Positions 15,779 to 23,915 of a stretch of 26,105 bases of DNA are shown piece after piece. The notes below the pieces were generated by a model. It was given only the letters and a program-made list of their open reading frames with translations. It did no database searches and was not told the origin of the DNA. The stretch lies in assembly GCA_002339165.1 (NCBI GenBank), contig DDJS01000139.1, positions 23,088 through 49,192 of the forward strand. The letters are read 5' to 3'. Position numbers and translations under genes: made by a program. Numbering within the stretch: the first letter of the stretch is position 1; every line of letters starts with the position of its first letter. Source of the stretch: Cellvibrionales bacterium UBA2618 (GTDB lineage Bacteria; Pseudomonadota; Gammaproteobacteria; Pseudomonadales; Porticoccaceae).

Positions 15779-16954
15779 ATGTATAAAATACGTACTTACA
15801 ACGCGCTATCGTCCAAGGGCCTCGACAGTTTTCCCGCCGCCGGTTACGAGGTTTCCAGCGATTGTGAAGCCCCTCACGGTTTTATGTTACGCAGCCATAA
15901 ATTGCATACCGAAGCCGTCCCCGATTCCCTGGCAGCGGTTGCTCGCGCCGGTGCCGGAGTTAACAATATCCCGGTAGATGCTTACACCGAACGAGGCATT
16001 GTGGTGTTTAACACACCGGGTGCCAATGCCAATGCTGTCAAGGAACTGATCGTTGCAGCGCTGATGATGGCCTCGCGAGATATTTATGGCGGCATGAATT
16101 ATGTACAGGGTCTGACGCAGATTGATGACGGCGCAGCGATGGGTAAACTGCTGGAAAAGGAAAAAAAGCGGTTTGCCGGCGGTGAAATTACCGGTAAGAC
16201 CCTCGGTGTCGTGGGCCTCGGTGCGATAGGTTCAATGATCGCCAATTTAGCTCTCGATCTCGGCATGCAGGTGGTCGGTTATGACCCAGCCATTTCAATC
16301 GAAGCCGCGTGGCAACTGTCTAGCCGCGTCGAGCGCATGGGTAGTTTGGAGGCCCTTCTCGGCCGTTCTGATTTTGTGACGCTTCACGTTCCGGCGATAG
16401 CTGCAACTCGTCACCTGATCGATGCGGATAAATTGTCGGCGATGAAGCCAACCGGCAAACTATTGAATTTCGCGCGCGAGGAAATTGTCTCTACTGAGGC
16501 GATGACCGCGGCTTTAGATCGCGGTGATCTAGCCGGCTACGTGAGTGATTTCCCGACGCCGGAACTGCTCGGTCGAAGCGATGTTTTGTTGATGCCACAC
16601 ATAGGTGCAAGTACTGCCGAGGCGGAAGAAAATTGCGCGGTGATGGCAGCTCAGCAGTTAATGGACTTTCTCGATAACGGCAATATCGTCAATTCGGTGA
16701 ATTTTCCAGCTACCACATTGCCGCGCCGGCGGGGCGCTAGAGTCACATTTAGCAATCAAAATGTGCCGAAAGTACTTGGCAACGTGTTATCCGTGCTCGC
16801 CGATACTGGGCTCAACGTCCTCGATATGATGAATCAGAGTCGCAACGATCTGGCTTATAACATCGTCGATGTGGAGGGTGATCTTCCAGCCGACCTGGAG
16901 CGACAGATCAGCCAGGTGGAAGGTGTTCTCCGAGTCAGAACGCTGGGCAGTTGA
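15779..16954 (+). CDS. serA: D-3-phosphoglycerate dehydrogenase with ACT domain
   Basis: The first enzyme of serine synthesis; it oxidises 3-phosphoglycerate with NAD. The 391-residue protein has the Rossmann motif GVVGLGAIG (about 143-151) and Asp169 for NAD ribose binding. The catalytic set of D-2-hydroxyacid dehydrogenases is present: Arg233, Glu262 five residues after Asp257, and His274 in PHIGAST. A C-terminal ACT domain (about 320-391) suggests serine feedback. The frame extends back to 15683 inside serC, but ATG 15779, with a protein start MYKIRTYN, is more sensible. The order serC-serA suggests one transcript. The gene ends 2 bases before the convergent regulator gene. Confidence 0.95.
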   Translation: MYKIRTYNALSSKGLDSFPAAGYEVSSDCEAPHGFMLRSHKLHTEAVPDSLAAVARAGAGVNNIPVDAYTERGIVVFNTPGANANAVKELIVAALMMASRDIYGGMNYVQGLTQIDDGAAMGKLLEKEKKRFAGGEITGKTLGVVGLGAIGSMIANLALDLGMQVVGYDPAISIEAAWQLSSRVERMGSLEALLGRSDFVTLHVPAIAATRHLIDADKLSAMKPTGKLLNFAREEIVSTEAMTAALDRGDLAGYVSDFPTPELLGRSDVLLMPHIGASTAEAEENCAVMAAQQLMDFLDNGNIVNSVNFPATTLPRRRGARVTFSNQNVPKVLGNVLSVLADTGLNVLDMMNQSRNDLAYNIVDVEGDLPADLERQISQVEGVLRVRTLGS

Positions 16955-16956
16955 AA

Positions 16957-17958
16957 CTAGGTCGAAGTTTGGGAAGCGCTGAAGGTCTTGTCTCTTACTG
17001 AACTTCGATAGGCTTTGGGAGTACTTCCAGACCACTGTTTAAAACGTGCGGAAAACCAGCTATTGCCGCTAAAACCGCTAAAGCTAGCGATATCTAAAAT
17101 TGACAGGTCGGTATTTTTAAGCAGATCGCAGGCAAAGTTCATGCGCACTTCGTTGAGGTATTCCCCCGGCGTCTTGCCGGTTGCGATTTTAAATCTCCGA
17201 TTTAAGGTCCTTTTCTGCACTCCCAGTTTTTCCGGAAGATAAGAAATAACTGAGCGCTTACTTAGGCTGTCTTGTATCCATATTTTTGCCTGCACTATCA
17301 GTTCGTCGCTCAGCTTGAGTTCGCGGCTATCGCTGTAACTGACAGCCTCAGATAAATTGCGAATTTCATGGAAAAAATTACGTTGCGCCTGACGCGCAAT
17401 CACCCTCCCAAAAATACGTTCGACTTGGTAGACGATTAGTTCCGCCATGGCATTAATGCTCGCGGCGCAATAAATATTTCCGGTTTGGGTAGTGAAGTGT
17501 TGGCGCTGCAATTTCAAATTGGGGTAACTTTTTTGCAATTGGTCAAAATAATGCCAGTGCGTGGTTGCCGATTTATCCTCCAGCAGACCGGCTTCAGCTA
17601 GAAAGCACACGCCGGTGCCGACCGCGGTAAAACTACTATTTAATTGATGTTGCCGGCGCAACCAGGGGGTTAAAGCGCGCGCGCGTTTGACTATCGGACG
17701 TGGATTGCGCCACAACGCGGGGAGATGCACCAAATCACTTTGAAACGTATCGTCCAGACTGTGGGTCGGACTGAGCTCGAACCCAGACGACGTTTGTACC
17801 GGTAAATCGTCGGTCGAGACCCGGCGAATTATGACTTCGCCGGCTTGGCGAGAACTGGCACGTGCCATTGCACTGGCGAAATTAAAAATTTCTGCGGCCA
17901 GAGTACTACTTGATACGAGCATGTTGTCGCAAAGGACTAAGGTAAGATTCATCGGCAT
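16957..17958 (-). CDS. GlxA-like AraC-family transcriptional regulator
   Basis: A 333-residue regulator in two parts. The N-terminal part (about 5-170) resembles the DJ-1/PfpI (class I amidotransferase-like) domain of GlxA-type regulators. It includes AVGTGVCFLAEAGLLEDKSATTHW, the strongly conserved segment around the nucleophile elbow, with a Cys in the elbow. The C-terminal part (about 235-325) is an AraC double helix-turn-helix, with GVQKRTLNRRFKIATGKTPGEYL and SILDIASFSGFSGNSWFSARFK. The ligand is unknown. It is divergent from fabY with a direct repeat between them, and convergent with serA. ATG 17952 (two codons later) is an alternative start. Confidence 0.9.
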   Translation of the reverse strand: MPMNLTLVLCDNMLVSSSTLAAEIFNFASAMARASSRQAGEVIIRRVSTDDLPVQTSSGFELSPTHSLDDTFQSDLVHLPALWRNPRPIVKRARALTPWLRRQHQLNSSFTAVGTGVCFLAEAGLLEDKSATTHWHYFDQLQKSYPNLKLQRQHFTTQTGNIYCAASINAMAELIVYQVERIFGRVIARQAQRNFFHEIRNLSEAVSYSDSRELKLSDELIVQAKIWIQDSLSKRSVISYLPEKLGVQKRTLNRRFKIATGKTPGEYLNEVRMNFACDLLKNTDLSILDIASFSGFSGNSWFSARFKQWSGSTPKAYRSSVRDKTFSASQTST

Positions 17959-17991
17959 AATGGCTATAAAATAGCATAAAATGGCTCTAAA
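17955..17991. repeat. Direct repeat between AraC-type regulator and fabY
   Basis: Two copies of GCATAA(AA)TGGCT-N-TAAA lie at 17955-17970 and 17974-17991, 19-21 bases apart, or about two helical turns. AraC-family proteins usually bind such tandem half-sites. The first copy overlaps the regulator's own start codon, so autoregulation and/or control of the divergent fabY are possible. The repeat is seen; its role is inference. Confidence 0.45.
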
Positions 17992-18058
17992 CTTACAGCA
18001 AAGAGGTATCTTTATCTGTAAACTGAATCGCTTATTGATAGTTATAAGGGATTATGCA

Positions 18059-19957
18059 ATGACTCAGTCACTTCCAGTGATCGTTGGATTTGGTGGTTAT
18101 AATGCCGCCGGTCGCAGTTCGTCACATCAATCGTTCAAGCGCATGGTGCTGGAGTCATTGCCGGTCGAAGAGCAACAAAACACCGTCGTCGCTCTCGCCT
18201 GTTTGATGGCGTTGGTGCAAAAGACTGATCATGGATATACCGCGGCGAATGGCGATGTATTGAGTCCAACCGAGGTCGATACGCGCTTTCGCAAGGCCAT
18301 ATTAGACGGCACCTTGGTGCGCAAAACCCAGTTGTTTGATCCTTCCAAAGTCCCGGGACATAAACGTATTGCGTTTGACCGCGACGATCGATCAAACGTG
18401 GTTTTCAGCATGCAAAAGCGCGACTTGCCTAGTGCCCTGCCGGCTGATTGGCAGATCACCGACATCGACAATGGCCGCGTCACCGTCGCGGCCTCGGCGG
18501 CGTCTAGTTATCTGATTGAATCCCACTATGAGTTGATATCCAAGGCGTCCGGACAACTGCCGTCTGGCTTTGAGCCGTCTGCTCACTACGCGTCGAGGTT
18601 TCACCCGCGAGGCTTGCAGATGGCGCTAGTCGGCGCTAGCGATGCTCTTCATTCAACTGGATTGGCTTGGCAAGCAATCGTGGATCGAGTGCGCCCCGAT
18701 GAGGTGGGTGTGTATTCATCTAGCGCCTTGAGTCAAGTCACAGAGGAGGGTCTAGGTGGCCTCATGCAGGGCCGATTGCGTGGTAATCGAACCACTGCAA
18801 AGCAGTTGCCTCTCGGTTTAAATACCATGCCTGCGGACTTTATCAACGCCTATGTACTGGGTAGTGTCGGCCATACCGAAGCGATTACTGGCGCCTGTGC
18901 GACATTTTTGTACGTTCTCCAAGCGGCTGTGAGGGACTTGCGCAGTGGCCGCCGTCGGGTGGCCATCGTCGGCAACGCCGAAGCAGGTGTAACGCCCGAG
19001 ATTTCCGAAGGGTTTGCCAACATGGGGGCTCTGGCGAGCGACGAAAACTTGTCCGCATTGGATGGCGTAGATAGGCCGGATCACCGGCGCGCGAGTCGAC
19101 CATTTTCGGAAAACTGTGGCTTTGTTCTTTCCGAATCGACGCAGTATTTGGTGCTGATGGACGATGCGCTGGCGATTGAATTAGGCGCCGATATTCACGC
19201 GGCTGTACCCGAGGTGTTCATCAATGCGGACGGCGTAAAAAAATCCATATCGGCGCCCGGGGTTGGTAATTATTTGTCGTTTTCAAAGGCGGTTGCCGCC
19301 GCAATCAATATCGTCGGCGAGGAGAGCGTTCAAAAATACAGCTTTGTCCACGCTCATGGCTCGAGTACACCGGCCAATCGAACCAGCGAATCACAACTGA
19401 TTGAACGCGTCGCCGAGGCTTTCGATATCTACGATTGGCCGGTCACTGCCGCCAAGGCGTTTGTTGGGCATTCACTGTCTGCTGCCAGTGGCGATCAGTT
19501 AATGTCGGCCCTCGGAACCTTTCATTACGACATCGTTCCGGGTATCAAAACCATCGACAGTATTGCTCCCGACGTTTTTCAAGAACGCGCGATCTTTCCG
19601 CTTGAGGATATGGATGTCAGCGATCGACAAATGCACGTCGCGTTTATTAATTCCAAGGGCTTTGGCGGCAACAATGCGACCGCCGTGGTACTGGGCCCGG
19701 CGCCGGTAGCGAAGATGTTGGCGCAACGTTACCCGGATCAGTACGCCGATTACGTGGCCCGCCGCGACACCGTGCGAACGCATGCGGCAGGGTATGCGAT
19801 GCGGGCCGACGCCGCTCAACTCGACGTTATTTACCGCTTTGGGGAAAAATTGATCGACGACGCCGAGCTTGTCATCGATCGCAGTGGTATTCGTGTCCCT
19901 GGCTTTGAGCGCGACGTGTTATTTGACCTCAGTAATCCCTGGAAAGATATGTGTTAG
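18059..19957 (+). CDS. fabY: Beta-ketoacyl-ACP synthase FabY
   Basis: A large single-domain ketosynthase of 632 residues. Length and the opening VIVGFGGYNAAGRSS match FabY of P. aeruginosa (about 634 residues), which condenses acetyl-CoA with malonyl-ACP to start fatty acid synthesis in place of FabH. The thiolase-fold active site is complete: Cys280 in GACATF, His433 in HAHGSS and His471 in VGHSLSAASGD. The glycine-rich GFGGNNATAVVLG near the C-terminus is typical. ATG 18059 has AAGGG 8 bases upstream, so I prefer it to an upstream ATG at 17981. The stop codon overlaps the stop of the convergent protease gene by 2 bases (TAG at 19955-19957, TAA at 19956-19954). Confidence 0.9.
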   Translation: MTQSLPVIVGFGGYNAAGRSSSHQSFKRMVLESLPVEEQQNTVVALACLMALVQKTDHGYTAANGDVLSPTEVDTRFRKAILDGTLVRKTQLFDPSKVPGHKRIAFDRDDRSNVVFSMQKRDLPSALPADWQITDIDNGRVTVAASAASSYLIESHYELISKASGQLPSGFEPSAHYASRFHPRGLQMALVGASDALHSTGLAWQAIVDRVRPDEVGVYSSSALSQVTEEGLGGLMQGRLRGNRTTAKQLPLGLNTMPADFINAYVLGSVGHTEAITGACATFLYVLQAAVRDLRSGRRRVAIVGNAEAGVTPEISEGFANMGALASDENLSALDGVDRPDHRRASRPFSENCGFVLSESTQYLVLMDDALAIELGADIHAAVPEVFINADGVKKSISAPGVGNYLSFSKAVAAAINIVGEESVQKYSFVHAHGSSTPANRTSESQLIERVAEAFDIYDWPVTAAKAFVGHSLSAASGDQLMSALGTFHYDIVPGIKTIDSIAPDVFQERAIFPLEDMDVSDRQMHVAFINSKGFGGNNATAVVLGPAPVAKMLAQRYPDQYADYVARRDTVRTHAAGYAMRADAAQLDVIYRFGEKLIDDAELVIDRSGIRVPGFERDVLFDLSNPWKDMC

Positions 19958-20853
19958 TTCAATGTCTGGCCTAATCCGCGAATAAAGTCGTCGAGTTGCC
20001 TGAGGACTTGTTCATCGATTGCACGCCCTTGACGAAGCTCTAATCGAATTGGCTGTTGGGCCATCAACTCGTCGTTGTGTCGGCTATTTTGCCGCGCTCC
20101 TTTCTGCCCCGCTTCTTCTTTGTGCTCTAGCCCGCCATCCTTTAGATCATGATGTTCGATCAATAACGTGCCCCCATGCACAGCGACGAGACGCTGATCG
20201 CGGTCATTGATCAGTGGCCCACCGGACGCGCCGGGTCCGGTGGGACAATCGTGCAGCAGTAACTTTTTACTGTAGAAATAGGGTGTTGCGAGGCTCTTGC
20301 AGCCTCTGGCCATTCGCATTGTATCGGACGCGGCATGGTATCCGATCAGCGCCAGAGGTGTGGCCATAAAAGGCCCCTCGGTGACACTTGGAACTGGCTT
20401 TTGCTCTTTTATGAGTTTCAGCGCTGGCGCGTAGAGCCTCCGCTTGAGGGCGATAAATACCAGATCGCTCTCGCTTTGCTGAATCGCCGGCCGGTCACTA
20501 GAGGAAATAATCACTTTTGAAATTTGGCCAAAGGGCACGGCTGTAAAACGCGCATTATTACCTCGGTACCAACACGCTTTAAACCGCCGCTGTGTACGAC
20601 GATCAAACAGTACGTGCGCCGCAGTCACGATGATTGAATAATCTTTTAGTCGGTGCTGAATATGGGCGCCGCTACCACGCACCGCACCATCACAAAAAAT
20701 GCTCCCGCTCGCCTGTAGTAATTGATCTGACGTGAGAGCCTTACTTGCCAGGACGTCAGGTGCGCCACTTAACGCTGCAAGAAAAAGGGCTGAGCTCAAC
20801 GTCGCTAAAGGACGCGCGTCTATTTCAGCGCCGGTTATTGCAAATCTCCCCAC
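19954..20853 (-). CDS. Predicted exported trypsin-like serine protease
   Basis: A 299-residue protein of the S1/trypsin-like fold. The triad is visible as His80 in VTAAH, Asp130 in ESDLVFIAL and Ser210 in GPGASGGPLI. A hydrophobic segment at about 16-35 ending near LAS looks like a signal peptide, so action in the envelope or outside is likely. The polar, charged region after the catalytic domain (about 235-275) is low-complexity. There is no PDZ domain, so it is not DegP-like. The start is uncertain: GTG 20853 overlaps the end of rsmE by 19 bases and gives an unusually acidic stretch before the hydrophobic core. It is last in the minus-strand block. Substrate unknown. Confidence 0.8.
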   Translation of the reverse strand: MGRFAITGAEIDARPLATLSSALFLAALSGAPDVLASKALTSDQLLQASGSIFCDGAVRGSGAHIQHRLKDYSIIVTAAHVLFDRRTQRRFKACWYRGNNARFTAVPFGQISKVIISSSDRPAIQQSESDLVFIALKRRLYAPALKLIKEQKPVPSVTEGPFMATPLALIGYHAASDTMRMARGCKSLATPYFYSKKLLLHDCPTGPGASGGPLINDRDQRLVAVHGGTLLIEHHDLKDGGLEHKEEAGQKGARQNSRHNDELMAQQPIRLELRQGRAIDEQVLRQLDDFIRGLGQTLN

Positions 20854-21566
20854 AACGCCTGCAAAATCCCCAGCGCGGCGATCGGAGCCGTTTCAGTGCG
20901 CAATACCCGCGGGCCAAGCCCTAGGGGTATAAAGCCCGCGCGCTCAGCCGCCGCCACTTCACTCGCCTCAAACCCACCCTCGGGGCCGACTAACAATACC
21001 ACTCGGTTATCGATCGGCGCTCGTCGCGCGATCCCACGTTCACCGTGATGATCGAGAAGCAATTTTAAGCCTTGCTGTGAAGACCACAGCCACTCACCGA
21101 TAGTTGCTGCTGGACGCACGTCTGGGAGTCGATTGCGCTGACACTGTTGGCAGGCGTTGATTGCAATTTGCCGCCAGTGTTGGTTTTTTTTAATTGCCCG
21201 AGCTTGGTTGAGCTTAACTTCACAGCGCTGGGTGAAGAGCGGAGTGATCTCTGCGACCCCAAGTTCGGTAGCTTTCTGCACCACAAGATCCATGCGTTCG
21301 CCGCGGGATATACCGATAGCCAGCTGGATGTGCAAGGGCGACTCTCGCTCGACTGGGTCGAACTCCTTGGCAATAATACGCGCCGACGTTTTACCGCTGG
21401 ACTCTAGGAGTGCGCGATACTCGCCGCCGCGACCATCGAATACCACGACTTGATCGCCGTCAGATAAGCGCAATACCGAGCGCAAATAGCGCGCACTATG
21501 CGGATCTAGTTCCACCGGCACTCCGATAGCCAGAATTTGGTCTACATACAGTCGCGGAATACGCAT
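20835..21566 (-). CDS. rsmE: 16S rRNA m3U1498 methyltransferase RsmE
   Basis: A SPOUT-class, SAM-dependent enzyme that methylates N3 of U1498 in 16S rRNA. The 243-residue product begins MRIPRLYV as usual for the family. It has the knot-region motifs LVGPEGGF and LGPRVLRTETAP near the C-terminus, and MDLVVQKATELGV in the middle. ATG 21572 (two codons earlier) is an equally possible start. It follows the metF stop by a few bases and overlaps the downstream protease gene by 19 bases, so it looks co-transcribed with metF. Confidence 0.93.
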   Translation of the reverse strand: MRIPRLYVDQILAIGVPVELDPHSARYLRSVLRLSDGDQVVVFDGRGGEYRALLESSGKTSARIIAKEFDPVERESPLHIQLAIGISRGERMDLVVQKATELGVAEITPLFTQRCEVKLNQARAIKKNQHWRQIAINACQQCQRNRLPDVRPAATIGEWLWSSQQGLKLLLDHHGERGIARRAPIDNRVVLLVGPEGGFEASEVAAAERAGFIPLGLGPRVLRTETAPIAALGILQALWGDLQ

Positions 21567-21576
21567 GGCCATTGAC

Positions 21577-22422
21577 TCAGGGTTGTTCGGTGAGGCCCAG
21601 ATTTTGACACAATGCATCGATCACTGCGATATTATTCATGGTGTAAAAGTGCAGCCCCGGAGCGCCTCCCTCGAGCAGTTTGCGGCATAACTCGGAAACC
21701 ACATCGAGGCCAAAACGCATTAAATCGGCGCTGTCATGACTGCGTTGTTGTAGTTGCTGGCGCAACCAACGCGGTATTTCAGCACCACAGCTATCCGAAA
21801 ACCGAACCAGGTTATGGTAGTTGGTCAACGGCATGATGCCGGGAATTATCGGCGCACTAATCCCTTGTTTGGCGGCTTCATCGATAAATCTGAAATATGC
21901 ATCGGGGTTGTAAAAATACTGGGTGATAGCGCGGTTGGCTCCTGCACGGAGCTTCTCTCCGAGCCAATAGACGTCGCGATCGTAACTCTCTGCCTCAGGG
22001 TGAACTTCGGGGTAGGCCGCCACCGATATATCGAAGTGAGCGCCAAACGAATCGCGTATCAATGCAACCAGTTCGTTGGCGTGGGTGAGTTGGCCGACGC
22101 CTGCGATACCCGACGGAAGATCGCCGCGAAGCGCAACCACCTGCATAATGCCTTTTTGGCGGTAGGCTTCGAGCGTTTTGACCAGTTCACCCGCACTGTC
22201 GCCACCGAACGACAGATGCGGTGCTGCATTAAAACCATCGGCTTGGATGGTTTCCACCAACTGCTGCGTCGACGCTCGAGTCGAACCACCGGCACCGTAA
22301 GTCACCGAGTAAAATGCCGGCTGATAGCGCGCAAGTTGCCGACACATATCGCTGATTTTCTGCCGTCCGAGATCACCCTTTACGGAAAAAAACTCAAAAC
22401 TTATATGCGCTCCATCGAACAT
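21577..22422 (-). CDS. metF: 5,10-methylenetetrahydrofolate reductase
   Basis: A flavoenzyme reducing methylene-THF to methyl-THF, the methyl donor for methionine synthase. The 281-residue product has ISFEFFS (with catalytic Glu10), TYGAGGST, ALRGD (the Asp that tunes the flavin), AAYPEVHPEA, ITQYFYNPD, PGIMP and GLHFYTMN, giving the complete bacterial set at normal length. AAGGGA precedes the ATG by 7 bases. It is 33 bases after ahcY and closely followed by rsmE. Its partner methionine synthase is not in the window. Confidence 0.97.
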   Translation of the reverse strand: MFDGAHISFEFFSVKGDLGRQKISDMCRQLARYQPAFYSVTYGAGGSTRASTQQLVETIQADGFNAAPHLSFGGDSAGELVKTLEAYRQKGIMQVVALRGDLPSGIAGVGQLTHANELVALIRDSFGAHFDISVAAYPEVHPEAESYDRDVYWLGEKLRAGANRAITQYFYNPDAYFRFIDEAAKQGISAPIIPGIMPLTNYHNLVRFSDSCGAEIPRWLRQQLQQRSHDSADLMRFGLDVVSELCRKLLEGGAPGLHFYTMNNIAVIDALCQNLGLTEQP

Positions 22423-22455
22423 CGAAAATCCCTTTATTGTGGCTGCACGAATACG

Positions 22456-23850
22456 CTAGTATTTGTAGCTGTCGCTTTTGAATGGTCCGTTGACGGGTAC
22501 TTTGATGTAATCCGCCTGCGTCTTGGTCAATTTGGTGATAACACCACCAAAACCACGCACCATGTGGGCGGCCACCTCTTCGTCTAGATGCTTTGGCAGT
22601 ACTTCGACGCGCAGCATTGCCGCCTGAGTAGCGGCATCTTGGTCGGCAAATCGCTTGCCAAAAAGATCAATTTGCGCCAGCACTTGATTGGCAAATGAGC
22701 CATCCATGATACGGCTGGGGTGGCCCGTGGCATTGCCTAGATTGACCAACCTCCCCTCGGCTAATAACAACAAATGATCGGCACTGTCACTGTTGCGATA
22801 GACCTTGTGTACCTGCGGTTTAATCTCTTCCCAGCGCCAATTTGTGCGCATGTATTCGGTGTCTATTTCATTGTCAAAGTGACCTATATTGCACACCACG
22901 CAACCAGACTTGAGCGCGCTCAGTACGTCTGAGCCGCAGACGTTGAAATTGCCAGTGCTGGTAACCAGTAAATCGGTGCGTGCTAACAGCTGTGTATCGA
23001 CGCCATTTTCGATGTCACCGTCGATGTAGGTGGATACCAGTTCGTATCCGTCCATACACGCTTGCATAGCGCAAATCGGATCTACCTCGGTGACCTTGAC
23101 GATCATACCCTCCTGACGGAGCGATTGCGCCGAGCCTTTGCCAACGTCGCCATAGCCAATCACCAGCGCTTTTTTGCCAGCCAGCAGATGGTCTGTTGCG
23201 CGTTTAATTGCGTCGTTGAGACTGTGTCGGCAGCCGTACTTGTTGTCATTCTTTGACTTGGTAACCGAATCGTTGACATTGATCGCTGGAATTTTTAACT
23301 CGCCGTTTTCAAGCATTTCGTAAAGTCGAAGAACGCCGGTGGTGGTCTCTTCGGTCACGCCGTGAACCGAATCCAACACAGCTGGATAGCTCTGGTGTAG
23401 CATCGCCGTAAGATCACCGCCATCATCGAGGATCATGTTGGCATTCCAGGGTACGCCATCTTTGAGAATCTGTTGTTCAAGACACCACTCATACTCTTCT
23501 TCGGTCTCACCTTTCCAGGCAAAAACCGGGGTTCCATTGGCCGCGATTGCGGCGGCAGCATGGTCTTGGGTCGAAAAAATATTGCACGAGGTCCAGCGCA
23601 CCTGCGCACCCAGTATTTCGAGCGTTTCGATCAATACCGCAGTTTGAATGGTCATGTGGATACAGCCGAGAATGCGCGCACCGGCCAATGGCTGTTGCGC
23701 GCTATATTTCTCCCGCAGGGCGATCAGTGCAGGCATTTCGGATTCGGCAATCGAAATTTCTCGGCGTCCGAATTCGGCGAGTTGGATGTCGGCAACTTTA
23801 TAGTCTGGGGCTGTGGTGTTATTTTTAATGGTTTGCACTTGCGCACTCAT
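22456..23850 (-). CDS. ahcY: S-adenosylhomocysteinase
   Basis: An NAD-dependent hydrolase that splits SAH into homocysteine and adenosine, relieving product inhibition of methyltransferases. The 464-residue protein is the long form, with the roughly 40-residue insertion found in proteobacteria and plants. Motifs include CNIFSTQDHAAAA, VTEETTTGV, the NAD-binding GYGDVGKG and the C-terminal KSDSYKY. A strong GAGGAAAG site lies 5 bases before the ATG. The 65-base gap to metK is too short and shows no pseudoknot typical of SAH riboswitches, so control is likely from the upstream operon promoter. Confidence 0.98.
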   Translation of the reverse strand: MSAQVQTIKNNTTAPDYKVADIQLAEFGRREISIAESEMPALIALREKYSAQQPLAGARILGCIHMTIQTAVLIETLEILGAQVRWTSCNIFSTQDHAAAAIAANGTPVFAWKGETEEEYEWCLEQQILKDGVPWNANMILDDGGDLTAMLHQSYPAVLDSVHGVTEETTTGVLRLYEMLENGELKIPAINVNDSVTKSKNDNKYGCRHSLNDAIKRATDHLLAGKKALVIGYGDVGKGSAQSLRQEGMIVKVTEVDPICAMQACMDGYELVSTYIDGDIENGVDTQLLARTDLLVTSTGNFNVCGSDVLSALKSGCVVCNIGHFDNEIDTEYMRTNWRWEEIKPQVHKVYRNSDSADHLLLLAEGRLVNLGNATGHPSRIMDGSFANQVLAQIDLFGKRFADQDAATQAAMLRVEVLPKHLDEEVAAHMVRGFGGVITKLTKTQADYIKVPVNGPFKSDSYKY

Positions 23851-23915
23851 GGTCTTTCCTCATATTTCAATTGAACGTTATCTAATACTACGCAATTTCT
23901 ACTATTTGAGATGTT

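Noticed and set aside
21754..22587. 277-codon open frame on the + strand opposite metF and the ahcY end
   Set aside because: It is antisense to two firmly identified genes, has no recognisable domains and no ribosome site, and its composition is that of a shadow frame.
23851..23915. Possible SAH riboswitch before ahcY
   Set aside because: Only 65 bases separate metK and ahcY, and I see no conserved stem or pseudoknot, only a strong ribosome site.
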